NCBI GenBank assembly: GCA_035573675.1
Contig: DATMAB010000025.1
Coordinates: 17,812 to 81,811 of the forward strand
DNA length: 64,000 nucleotides
Reading direction: 5' to 3'
DNA from: Terriglobales bacterium
GTDB lineage: Bacteria; Acidobacteriota; Terriglobia; Terriglobales; Acidobacteriaceae
Shown here: piece by piece, positions 47,847 to 56,224 of the stretch
Position numbering within the stretch: position 1 is the stretch's first letter
How the letters are laid out: every line of letters begins with the position of its first letter
Translations under genes and position numbers: made by a program
The notes under the pieces: generated by a model
The model's input: the letters and a program-made list of their open reading frames with translations, nothing else
Told to the model about the DNA's origin: nothing
The model's database searches: none

Positions 47847-50471
47847 ATGACGAAAACCAAGAATCCCTCCCTGCGGTGGCTGCTGCTTTTGCTCCTGCTC
47901 GTTCCAGCCCTGGCCGTCAGCCAGGAGGAGCCCGCCCAGCGCGGCAGCATCGAGTTCGGTGTCCGGCATGTGTGGGGAGACGTGTACGGCCGTCCCGATC
48001 TTCCCTTTACGCCCCGCATCGATACCTCGAAGTTCAACGAGTATCGCGACATCCGCAGTGGCGTCTTCATCCGCAGCTTTTACGGCAACTTTGACGACAT
48101 CCTGGGTTCGAAGTTCTACGTGAACCTGCAATCCCAAAAGTCCTTCTACGACGATCAGAGCTACCTGGCCACCTTCGGCCAATACGGCAAGTTCCGCGTG
48201 CAGTTCCGCTACGACGAAACCCCGCACATCTACACCAATACCTCGCGCATGCTCTACACGAGGTCGGCGCCCGGTGTGTTCACCATTCCCCTGGCGCTGA
48301 GGACGCAGTTGCAGGCCACCACCGCCGCCAATATCCCCGCCACGTCTCTGGCCCAGGTGGATGGCATGACATTCGTCACTCCCTCCATCAAGCGCAAGAT
48401 GGGTTCCGGACTGTTCAGCTATAACGTCAATCCTGATTGGAATATTTCCTTTCTCTTTTCGCGCGAGAACCAGGTTGGGACTCGCCCCATCGCCTTCCTG
48501 TTCAACACCTCCCCGAGCGCCAGCGCAACCAGCGGCTTCGGTGTCGAGCTTCCTGAGCCCATCGACTACTTCACCAACGTGATTAAAGTGGGGACCGAGT
48601 ACGGCAGGAACGACTGGGGCCTCCAGGTTTTCTACCTGCGTTCCTGGTTCGAAAACAACATCACCAGCGTCACCTTCGACAATCCTTACCGATCCACGGA
48701 GGCCGCCTCCTCTCCAGTGGTGGGAGTCGCGGACCTTTACCCGGATAACAGCGCGGATTATTTGACCTTTGCCGGCGCCTTCGACCTGGGCCGGTATTTC
48801 CGCGTCATGGCCAGCATTACGCCCGGCTGGCTGCGCCAGAACGATCCCTTCCTGCCCTACACCAGCAATTCCATTCGGCTGGCTGCGACCGGGCCCTTGC
48901 CGGCCCCCAGCCTGGATGCGCACAAGCAGACCTTGGCCATGAACTACACGCTGGTGGCGACGCCGGCGAAGAAATTCCAGATCAAGGCAGGGTATCGTCA
49001 CTACGACTACAACAACGACACTCCGGTGCTCGACTTCACTCCCGTGCAGGGTGACGTGGGCGCGCCCGGCTCGGCAAACAACCGGAGCCGTGCCACCAGC
49101 TTCTTCAAGAAGACCTTCGAGGTGACCGGCAACTGGTTCTTCGCCAAGCGCAGTTCCTTCAAGGTCGGCTACGAGGGGGAGTGGTTCGACCGCACGCATC
49201 GCGACGTGGAGAGTTCCACCGAGAATTCCTTCATCACCGCCTTCGACTGGAGCCCGCGGAAGGACTTCCTCTTCCGGGCGGCGTACCGGCACTCCAACCG
49301 CGAGCCGGACCACTACGAGGACGAACTTTCCGACGGAGTCCCGTGCGAGGCCACCGCTTTGGCCGCCGCTCGGGCGGCGTTCGAGTTCCCGGACATCCAG
49401 CCCTGCGGCCGCCGCTACGATGAGGCCGCACGGCTGCGCGAGCGCGGCGAAGTGTTTGTCGAGTACAGTCCCCTGGACAAACTGACGCTCAGCGGCTCCT
49501 TCACCACCATCCAGGACGACTACAACCGGCAGGGCGGCACCAACAGCGCGACCCCGCTGAATTTTCTCACCGGCTCCGATGCCACCCTGTATCCCTACTT
49601 TCTCTACGGGATGCTCAAAGACCTCTCGTACAACTACACCTTTGATGGCAACTATGCGGTTTCACCCGAGGTCTCATTCTTCCTCGAGTATTCCCACGAG
49701 AAGTATCACCGGACGATGACCTCGCGCTACCGCACGCCGGAAAGCACCAGCCCGTCCACGAACCCCAACGGATGCGGTGTGAGCAGCAACGGACTCGCAT
49801 TCCAGGGTCCCTGCGACAGCGCGAACAACGACTGGTGGAGCGCCGCCCGCGATTTCGTGGACGTGTGGTCTGTGGGTACGGACCTTTTCCTCGGCAAGAA
49901 GCTCTATCTGACCACCTACTACTCGCTGGCCGCATCCAAGGGCTTTGTCTTTACGCGGGCGCTGGGCACTCAGCCGGCGAACTTCCTCACGCAGCCCACT
50001 CGCACCGATGGGACCGACCTGGGCGTCTCTCCGGAGGACCGGTTCGTGATGACCACGACCAGCGCGGCCACCGACTATCCCGAGCTGGTGAACCGGTCCC
50101 ACGAAGTCGGATTCGTCCTGAAGTTCAAGCTGCGGAAGAACATCATGCCGAAGTTCGAGTACCGCTACCAGCAGTGGGACTACAAGGACTACCAGACGTC
50201 GCCCATGACGCCCTACCTCGGGTGCGTAGCTACGACTGGTGTGCCGGCGACAGGCGGTGGCGGTGCTGCGGGCGGTACGCCGTCCATCTCGGCCACGAAC
50301 GCGCCCGGGTGTCCGGTGCTGGGTCCGACGACCGCCTCGTCCATCCCCAGTCCCTTCTATCCCTACTTCGTGGTGGGCGATTCGGCGGCGGCGAGGTTCT
50401 ATTTCCTGGGCGTGGATCAGCCGTCGTTCCGCGCCCATACGGTTTCGGCCAGCATTCAGTACACGTTCTAA
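47847..50471 (+). CDS. MtrB/PioB-family outer-membrane beta-barrel porin
   Basis: An 874-residue outer-membrane protein. A signal peptide (WLLLLLLLVPALAVSQ) is followed by many alternating amphipathic strands such as YNVNPDWNISFLFSREN, RYFRVMASITPGWL, KFQIKAGYRHYDYNND and FEVTGNWFFAKRSSFKVGYEG. It ends in the aromatic residue of SIQYTF, the usual beta-barrel assembly signal. Position directly after a DmsE/MtrA decahaem cytochrome and length (MtrB is about 700, PioB about 800 residues) identify the decahaem-associated porin. The pair would form an electron conduit across the outer membrane, for outward flow to minerals or electrodes, or inward flow from Fe(II). Direction cannot be told from sequence. 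Confidence 0.9.
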   Translation: MTKTKNPSLRWLLLLLLLVPALAVSQEEPAQRGSIEFGVRHVWGDVYGRPDLPFTPRIDTSKFNEYRDIRSGVFIRSFYGNFDDILGSKFYVNLQSQKSFYDDQSYLATFGQYGKFRVQFRYDETPHIYTNTSRMLYTRSAPGVFTIPLALRTQLQATTAANIPATSLAQVDGMTFVTPSIKRKMGSGLFSYNVNPDWNISFLFSRENQVGTRPIAFLFNTSPSASATSGFGVELPEPIDYFTNVIKVGTEYGRNDWGLQVFYLRSWFENNITSVTFDNPYRSTEAASSPVVGVADLYPDNSADYLTFAGAFDLGRYFRVMASITPGWLRQNDPFLPYTSNSIRLAATGPLPAPSLDAHKQTLAMNYTLVATPAKKFQIKAGYRHYDYNNDTPVLDFTPVQGDVGAPGSANNRSRATSFFKKTFEVTGNWFFAKRSSFKVGYEGEWFDRTHRDVESSTENSFITAFDWSPRKDFLFRAAYRHSNREPDHYEDELSDGVPCEATALAAARAAFEFPDIQPCGRRYDEAARLRERGEVFVEYSPLDKLTLSGSFTTIQDDYNRQGGTNSATPLNFLTGSDATLYPYFLYGMLKDLSYNYTFDGNYAVSPEVSFFLEYSHEKYHRTMTSRYRTPESTSPSTNPNGCGVSSNGLAFQGPCDSANNDWWSAARDFVDVWSVGTDLFLGKKLYLTTYYSLAASKGFVFTRALGTQPANFLTQPTRTDGTDLGVSPEDRFVMTTTSAATDYPELVNRSHEVGFVLKFKLRKNIMPKFEYRYQQWDYKDYQTSPMTPYLGCVATTGVPATGGGGAAGGTPSISATNAPGCPVLGPTTASSIPSPFYPYFVVGDSAAARFYFLGVDQPSFRAHTVSASIQYTF

Positions 50472-50496
50472 GTGATTGCAACGGCAGGCCTGCATG

Positions 50497-50512
50497 TGTG
50501 ACGCACCTCACA
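50497..50512. promoter_or_regulatory. CRP-type operator, perfect TGTGA-N6-TCACA
   Basis: All ten consensus positions are present (TGTGACGCACCTCACA), 52 bp before the first small cytochrome c gene and thus before the cytochrome run to 57.8 kb. Confidence 0.75.
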
Positions 50513-50563
50513 GCGGGCCTGCGCTGTTTCTGGGACCATAACTCCAGGTTGCAAGGAGGCTGT

Positions 50564-50881
50564 ATGCGGAAGATGGCAATCATGCTGGCACTGGCGGTCG
50601 CGGTGATGTTGATGGCTCCCGCAGCCCTCGCGGACGATGCTGCGGCGCTCTACAAGACCAAATGTGCAAGCTGTCACGGCGCCGACGGCAAGGCCAGCGC
50701 CATCGGCAAGAAGATGGGCGCCAAAGACCTGCAGGACCCCGAGCTCAAGAAGGCCACCGAGGCCCAGTGGATTGAGATCACGGCCAAGGGCAAGGCCAAG
50801 ATGCCGGCGTACGAAAAGAAGATGACGGCCGACCAGATCAAGGAACTGGTTGCCTACATGAAAGAGCTGTCGAAGAAGTAG
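50564..50881 (+). CDS. Small periplasmic cytochrome c (first of tandem pair)
   Basis: A 105-residue monohaem class I cytochrome. A signal peptide (MAIMLALAVAVMLMAPAALA) precedes the haem site CASCHGADGKAS; the distal Met is in KAKMPAYEKKMTADQ. A perfect AAGGAGG sits before the ATG. It is closely related to the next gene product (shared SxVGKKMGAxD and KMPAY segments), a tandem duplication. Likely role is soluble electron carrier between the cytochrome bc module and the outer-membrane conduit, inferred from its position between those genes. Confidence 0.92.
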   Translation: MRKMAIMLALAVAVMLMAPAALADDAAALYKTKCASCHGADGKASAIGKKMGAKDLQDPELKKATEAQWIEITAKGKAKMPAYEKKMTADQIKELVAYMKELSKK

Positions 50882-50961
50882 GGTTGCAGTACCATTAGCC
50901 AGTACCCAGCCCCCGTCTCTCGTACTCACGCGGGACGGGGTTCATTTGCGGAGGATTCCTG

Positions 50962-51282
50962 ATGAGCCGGGCCATGATGGTTGTTCTGCTGACGGGTTCT
51001 GTGTGGTTGCTCACCGCCGGGGCCATGGCGAGCGACGCTCCCGTCGTCTACAAGTCGAAATGCGTGAGCTGCCACGCCGCGGACGGCACGGGCTCGCCCG
51101 TCGGCAAGAAAATGGGCGCGCGCGATTTCCACGATCCTGAAGTCGTCAAGCTGACCGACCAGCAGCTCAACGACGCGATCACCAAGGGCCAGAAGAAGAT
51201 GCCTGCGTACAGCGGCAAGCTGACCGCCGACCAGATCAAGGACCTGGTCGCCTTCATTCGCGACTTGCAGAAAAAGAAGTAG
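50962..51282 (+). CDS. Small periplasmic cytochrome c (second of tandem pair)
   Basis: A 106-residue paralogue of the preceding cytochrome with a signal peptide (MVVLLTGSVWLLTAGAMA), one CVSCHAADGTGS haem site and distal Met in KKMPAYSGKLTADQ. GGAGG lies 9 nt before the ATG. The Rieske gene starts 37 bp downstream, so it may be the dedicated acceptor of that complex. Surface Lys content is high at the C-terminus in both copies. Confidence 0.92.
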   Translation: MSRAMMVVLLTGSVWLLTAGAMASDAPVVYKSKCVSCHAADGTGSPVGKKMGARDFHDPEVVKLTDQQLNDAITKGQKKMPAYSGKLTADQIKDLVAFIRDLQKKK

Positions 51283-51319
51283 CCAGCCTCTTCGGGAGGC
51301 CCGGAACCGCGGCTGAACC

Positions 51320-51790
51320 ATGAACGCTCCGGGGGTGGACATCTCGCAGCCGCCGCTGCCGCTCCGGCGGCGGCTCGTCGAGCTGCTGCTCGGCGGCGGC
51401 CTGCTGGCTTCGGCCGCCTCGTTCCTGTATCCCATCCTGCGTTACATCGTGCCGCCCCCGTCGGCGGATCTCGGTGGCGACACCGTGGTTGCCGGCAAGG
51501 TCGGCGACCTGAAACCCAATTCCGGCAGGATCTTCCGCTTTGGCAGCAAGCCCGGCCTGCTGGTCTTCACCGCCGACCGCGAATATCGCGCGCTTTCCGC
51601 CACCTGCACCCACCTGGATTGCACCGTGCAGTACCGCGACGATCTGCATCAGGTCTGGTGCGCCTGCCACAACGGCATCTACGACCTGAACGGCCGCAAC
51701 GTCTCCGGCCCGCCGCCGCGCCCGCTCGAGTCCTACGAGGTGCACGTGCAGGGCGACGAGATTGTCGTCACCCGGCGCCAGAAGGCCTGA
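51320..51790 (+). CDS. Rieske iron-sulphur protein of a cytochrome bc complex
   Basis: A 156-residue membrane-anchored Rieske protein. An N-terminal helix ([20 protein letters not shown]) anchors a domain with C96-T-H98 and C114-A-C116-H117, the ligands of the [2Fe-2S] cluster; C101 and C116 can form the usual disulphide. The protein passes electrons from quinol to a cytochrome c. Cytochrome b starts 1 bp after the stop, giving a tight operon. No cytochrome c1 of the classical kind follows; the multihaem proteins downstream may replace it. Confidence 0.94.
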   Translation: MNAPGVDISQPPLPLRRRLVELLLGGGLLASAASFLYPILRYIVPPPSADLGGDTVVAGKVGDLKPNSGRIFRFGSKPGLLVFTADREYRALSATCTHLDCTVQYRDDLHQVWCACHNGIYDLNGRNVSGPPPRPLESYEVHVQGDEIVVTRRQKA

Positions 51791-51791
51791 G

Positions 51792-52874
51792 ATGCGCCTC
51801 GCCACCCACGTCCGTGACTGGCTGGATGAGCGCTTCGGATGGGACGAACTCACCCACTTCCTGCGCAAGAAGACCGTTCCCGTCCACCGCTACTCCTACT
51901 GGTACTTCCTGGGCGGCATGACGTTGTTCCTCTTCCTGGTGCAGGTCCTGACCGGCATTCTGCTGCTGCTTTACTATCGGCCCACCGCCAACGAAGCCTT
52001 TGAGAGCGTGCAGTACGTCATGACCCGCGTGCCGTTCGGTTGGCTCATTCGCTCCGTCCATTCCTGGGCCGCCAACCTGATGATCCTGTTCGCCTTCGCT
52101 CACATGTTCAGCGTGCTGTTCCTGCGCGCCTACCGCAAGCCGCGCGAACTCACCTGGGTCAGCGGCATGGTCCTGCTGTTGCTGGCCATGGGTTTCGGCT
52201 TCAGCGGATATCTGCTGCCCTGGAACACGCTGGCGTTCTTCGCCACCAAGGTGGGCACGGATATCGTCCGCCAGGTGCCCGTCGTGGGGCACTGGCTCAT
52301 GATCTTCCTGCGCGGCGGCGAGGAAGTCACCGGCGCAACGCTCAGCCGCTTCTTCGGACTGCATGTGGCCGTGCTGCCCGGCATCACCACCATGCTGCTG
52401 TTGGTCCACCTGCTGCTGGTGCAGCGCTTCGGCATCAGCGTTCCGCCCGGGGAGGAAGCCGCCTGGCGCGCCCGGCCGCCTGAGAAGCGCGAAATGCCGT
52501 TCTTCCCCAACTTCCTGCTCCGCGAACTGATGGCCTGGTATGTGGCCCTCGGGGTTCTGGGCGCGTTGGCCGCGCTGGCTCCCTGGGAACTGGGCACCAA
52601 GGCCGATGCCTTCGCGCCCGCCCCCGCCGGCATCAAGCCCGAGTGGTACTTCCTGTGGATGTTCCAGACCCTCAAGCTCATTCCCGCCAAGCTCGGTCCG
52701 CTGGATGGCGAGATGGTGGGCGTGCTGGCCTTCGGCGTGGCCGGCTTGCTCTGGTTGCTGCTGCCGTTTTTCGACCGCGGCGATGGCCGCAACGCGCGCT
52801 GGATCGCCGGCGCCGGAGTCTTCGCTCTGGTCTACATGGCCTCCATGAGCGTCTACGGATATCTCGCCCCATGA
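51792..52874 (+). CDS. Cytochrome b of a bc-type quinol oxidoreductase
   Basis: A 360-residue integral membrane cytochrome b, with eight or so spans. Two His pairs bind the two b haems: [11 protein letters not shown]...FAFAHMF (14 apart) and GLHVAVLP...LLVHLLLV (15 apart). The quinol-site PEWYF motif is present ([11 protein letters not shown]). N-terminal (b6-like) and C-terminal (subunit IV-like) parts are fused, as in many bacteria. It is coupled to the Rieske gene upstream and overlaps the nonahaem cytochrome gene downstream (ATGA), which implies a Rieske/b complex whose c-type partner is multihaem. Confidence 0.94.
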   Translation: MRLATHVRDWLDERFGWDELTHFLRKKTVPVHRYSYWYFLGGMTLFLFLVQVLTGILLLLYYRPTANEAFESVQYVMTRVPFGWLIRSVHSWAANLMILFAFAHMFSVLFLRAYRKPRELTWVSGMVLLLLAMGFGFSGYLLPWNTLAFFATKVGTDIVRQVPVVGHWLMIFLRGGEEVTGATLSRFFGLHVAVLPGITTMLLLVHLLLVQRFGISVPPGEEAAWRARPPEKREMPFFPNFLLRELMAWYVALGVLGALAALAPWELGTKADAFAPAPAGIKPEWYFLWMFQTLKLIPAKLGPLDGEMVGVLAFGVAGLLWLLLPFFDRGDGRNARWIAGAGVFALVYMASMSVYGYLAP

Positions 52875-54151
52875 CCCGCCGCGTGCTCCAAACCGCCATC
52901 CTCACGCTCCTGCTGGCGGCACTCGGCTCGCCTGGTTTGGCGCCCCCGGCCGCCGCCCAGCAGCCCAACACATGTCTTGACTGTCATTCAGAGTTCCCGG
53001 AGCCTCTCGGCGTCACGCGCGAGAAGTTCGCAGCCGACGTCCACGCGCAGAAAGGGCTGACCTGCGCCAGTTGCCACGGCGGCGACCCCACCAAGGCCAC
53101 GCCGGAAGAATCCATGAGCCGCGCCGCCGGCTTTCGCGGGCACGTAGACCGCAGGCAGGTGCCGGACCTGTGCGCGCGCTGCCACTCCGACGCCGCCTAC
53201 ATGCGCCAGTACAACCCGTCCCTGCGAACCGACCAGCTCAGCCAGTACCACACCAGCGTGCACGGCAAGCGGCTGGCCCAGGGCGACGCCAGGGTCGCGG
53301 TCTGCACCGATTGCCACAGCGTGCATGATATTCGTCCCGGCTCGGACGCGCGCGCCACCATCCATCCGCTCAACATCGCGGAAACCTGTTCCCGCTGCCA
53401 CTCCGACGCCGCCTACATGAAGCCCTATAAGATTCCCACCGACCAGTACGCCGGCTACAAGGAGAGCGTGCATCACCGGGCGCTGGCGGTGCGCGGCGAC
53501 CTGAGCGCGCCCACCTGCACCACCTGCCACGGCAACCATGGTGCTGCGCCGCCGGGCGTGGCTTCGGTGGAGTTCGTGTGTTCGAACTGCCACGTCTTCC
53601 AGGCCCAGCTTTTCGACACCAGTCCGCACAAATCCGCTTTTGAGGCGGCGGGGCTCCCGGCCTGCGTCACCTGCCACAGCAATCACCGGGTCGTGGCTCC
53701 GGGGGATGCCATGCTGGGAACGGGGCCGCAGTCGGCCTGCACCGGGTGCCACGTGGAGGGCGATGGCGGATACACCGCCGCTCTTAGCTTCCAGCGCCGC
53801 ATCGCTGAGCTCCAGACCGCCGTCGAGCGCTCCGGCGAGATCCTGAATCGCGCCGAGCAGTACGGCATGGAAGTGAGCGAAGCCAAGCTGGAGCAGGCCC
53901 AGGCGCGTGATGCTCTCACCAAGGCCCGCGTCACCATCCACAGCTTCCAAATCGACCAGGTAGAGAAAGACGTGCAGGCCGGACTCAAGATCACCGAGAA
54001 AACCTACCAGGCCGGAGTCCTCGCCCTCCAGGAGCGCGACTTTCGCCGCAAAGGCCTGGGGATTTCTCTGCTCGCCATCCTCGTGGTGCTGGTCGGCTTG
54101 CGCCTCTACATTCGCCAGATCGAGTCCGGAGAAGGGAAGGGCTCGGCGTGA
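52871..54151 (+). CDS. Nonahaem c-type cytochrome with C-terminal membrane anchor
   Basis: A 426-residue protein. A signal peptide ([17 protein letters not shown]) is followed by nine CxxCH sites (CLDCH, CASCH, CARCH, CTDCH, CSRCH, CTTCH, CSNCH, CVTCH, CTGCH) within about 290 residues. A charged coiled coil (about 305-390, with [20 protein letters not shown]) leads to a final span ([20 protein letters not shown]). The haem domain is therefore periplasmic and tethered. The gene overlaps both neighbours (cytochrome b and the 11-haem fusion), so the three are made together and probably sit in one complex, with this protein in place of cytochrome c1. Confidence 0.9.
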   Translation: MTRRVLQTAILTLLLAALGSPGLAPPAAAQQPNTCLDCHSEFPEPLGVTREKFAADVHAQKGLTCASCHGGDPTKATPEESMSRAAGFRGHVDRRQVPDLCARCHSDAAYMRQYNPSLRTDQLSQYHTSVHGKRLAQGDARVAVCTDCHSVHDIRPGSDARATIHPLNIAETCSRCHSDAAYMKPYKIPTDQYAGYKESVHHRALAVRGDLSAPTCTTCHGNHGAAPPGVASVEFVCSNCHVFQAQLFDTSPHKSAFEAAGLPACVTCHSNHRVVAPGDAMLGTGPQSACTGCHVEGDGGYTAALSFQRRIAELQTAVERSGEILNRAEQYGMEVSEAKLEQAQARDALTKARVTIHSFQIDQVEKDVQAGLKITEKTYQAGVLALQERDFRRKGLGISLLAILVVLVGLRLYIRQIESGEGKGSA

Positions 54152-56148
54152 TGTTCCTCCGCCGGGCAGCCTGCGGCCTCCTGCTGCCGGCTCTCGTCGT
54201 GCTTCTCTCTGCCTTGCCCGCTCCCGCCCAGAAGTCCAAGGCTCCGGACTGCCTGCAATGCCACCAGGACGCCGGCATGGAGAAGCATGTAGATCCCAGG
54301 GTCTTCCAGGAATCCGTCCACGGCGTCCTTTCGTGCACCGATTGCCACACGGACGTCACCGCGTTTCCGCACGAGCCCGCGCCCGCCAAGGTCGATTGCG
54401 GCACCTGCCATGCGGACGCCAGGCAGGCTTTTGAGGCCGGCATCCACGCCCGTGCGGCGAAGACCGGCAACGGCAAGACGCCGACCTGCGTCGCCTGCCA
54501 CGGCGATCCGCACGCCATCAAGCCGTCGAGCGATCCGGCCTCGCCCACGGCGCACGCCAACGTCCCGCAAACCTGCGGCAAGTGCCACAGCGACCGCTTT
54601 GTGGTGGAGAGCGGCGGCATCAGCACGCGTCCGTTCTTCTCCTACCAGGAAAGCGTGCACGGCCGCGCGGTTGCCGCCGGCCAGGAAAAGGCTGCGGTGT
54701 GCACCGACTGCCACCGCGCCCACGACATCCTCACCGCCGCCGACCCCAAGTCCCCCATCTTCAAGTTCAACGTCCCGCAGACCTGCGGGCAATGCCACAA
54801 GGACGTCTCCCACCAGTTCATGGCCAGCATTCATGGCCAGGCCATTCAGCGCGGCAATTCGCAGGCGCCGGTGTGCACCGACTGCCACGGAATCCACCTT
54901 ATCAAGGCGCACATCGACCCCACTTCCTCGGTCGCATCGCAGGCTCTGGCGCGAACGACCTGCGCCAAGTGTCACGAGGGAATGCGGCTCTCGGAGGAGT
55001 TCGGTGTTCCGGGCCGGCGGATCACCACCTACCTCGACAGCTACCACGGCCTCGCCTCGCGCCTGGGGTCCGGCGTGGTCGCCAATTGCGCCAGTTGTCA
55101 CGGCGTGCACAACATTCTGCCTTCTTCCGACCCGCGCTCCACCATCTCGAAAGAGAACCTGGTCCACACCTGCGGGCAGTGCCACCCCGGCGCAAGCCAG
55201 AACTTCGCTGCCGGCAAAGTGCATCTGGACGTTCCCGTCTCGCGCGACATGGGCAGCCTGGGAACGCTCTGGGTGCGCCGCTTCTACATCGTGCTCATCG
55301 CCTTCACCCTCGGCGGCATGGTGCTGCACAACGCCATTCTGTGGAGATGCCAGGCCCTAGCCCACCGCGCCCGCCGTCCGCGTCCGATTGTGCGCATGGA
55401 CCTGAACCAGCGCATCCAGCACTGGCTGCTGCTCTCCAGCTTTTTTGTCCTGGCCGCCACCGGCTTCGCGCTGAAGTACCCGGATTCCTGGCTGGCCTGG
55501 CTGCTGGGCTCGGATGAGACCATTCGCCGCCTCGGCCATCGCGTCGCCGCCGTGGTCATGCTCCTGCTCGGTGTCTACCACGTCGGCTACATGTCCCTGA
55601 CCCGCCAGGGACGCCAGGGCTTGCGCGACTTCCTGCCTCGCCGCAAGGACGTCTACGACCTGATCGCCAACCTGCGCTACCACCTCGGCCGTTCACCCGA
55701 GAAGCCCCGCTTCGCCCGCTTCGGCTACGCGGAGAAGGCCGAGTACCTTGCCGTCGTCTGGGGCACCGTCCTCATGGGCCTCACCGGCCTGATGATGTGG
55801 TTCGAAGTCGAGGTGGTCCGCCTGGTACCGCGCTGGTCCATCGACATCGCTACCGCCGTCCATTTCTATGAGGCCATCCTCGCCGTCTCGGCCATTTTCG
55901 TCTGGCACTTCTACCAGGTGATCTTCGATCCCAGCGTCTATCCCCTCAATTGGGCGTTCTGGGACGGCCGTGTCTCCGAGGAGCACTACCGCGAGCATCA
56001 CGCGCTGGCCTATGAGGCAATGACTGCGCACAGTCAATCCGAGCCCGAACCGCCTGCGGCAACCGAGCCGGACGCGGATAAGAAACCCGCGCCCTCCTCG
56101 GATCGAGAACCGGCGCCGGACGGCAAGCCGCCGCCCAAAACGTCCTGA
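54151..56148 (+). CDS. Eleven-haem cytochrome c fused to membrane cytochrome b (CbcL-like)
   Basis: A 665-residue fusion. A signal peptide precedes eleven CxxCH motifs (CLQCH, CTDCH, CGTCH, CVACH, CGKCH, CTDCH, CGQCH, CTDCH, CAKCH, CASCH, CGQCH). From about residue 378 there is a four-to-five-span HydB/FdnI-type cytochrome b with His in RIQHWLLL, RLGHRVAAV, VYHVGYM, AVHFYEAIL and IFVWHFYQV. The C-terminus is a Pro/Glu tail. The same order, multihaem c then HydB-type b, defines Geobacter CbcL, an inner-membrane quinol dehydrogenase needed for low-potential metal reduction; that protein has nine c haems. The gene shares one base with the previous stop (TGATG). Confidence 0.88.
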   Translation: MFLRRAACGLLLPALVVLLSALPAPAQKSKAPDCLQCHQDAGMEKHVDPRVFQESVHGVLSCTDCHTDVTAFPHEPAPAKVDCGTCHADARQAFEAGIHARAAKTGNGKTPTCVACHGDPHAIKPSSDPASPTAHANVPQTCGKCHSDRFVVESGGISTRPFFSYQESVHGRAVAAGQEKAAVCTDCHRAHDILTAADPKSPIFKFNVPQTCGQCHKDVSHQFMASIHGQAIQRGNSQAPVCTDCHGIHLIKAHIDPTSSVASQALARTTCAKCHEGMRLSEEFGVPGRRITTYLDSYHGLASRLGSGVVANCASCHGVHNILPSSDPRSTISKENLVHTCGQCHPGASQNFAAGKVHLDVPVSRDMGSLGTLWVRRFYIVLIAFTLGGMVLHNAILWRCQALAHRARRPRPIVRMDLNQRIQHWLLLSSFFVLAATGFALKYPDSWLAWLLGSDETIRRLGHRVAAVVMLLLGVYHVGYMSLTRQGRQGLRDFLPRRKDVYDLIANLRYHLGRSPEKPRFARFGYAEKAEYLAVVWGTVLMGLTGLMMWFEVEVVRLVPRWSIDIATAVHFYEAILAVSAIFVWHFYQVIFDPSVYPLNWAFWDGRVSEEHYREHHALAYEAMTAHSQSEPEPPAATEPDADKKPAPSSDREPAPDGKPPPKTS

Positions 56149-56224
56149 GTATTTCCGAAGGGTCTACGCGACCAGGACTGCGAGGAGAGACGCGCCGTTT
56201 CCTGCTGCACCCACCGCCCTGACG

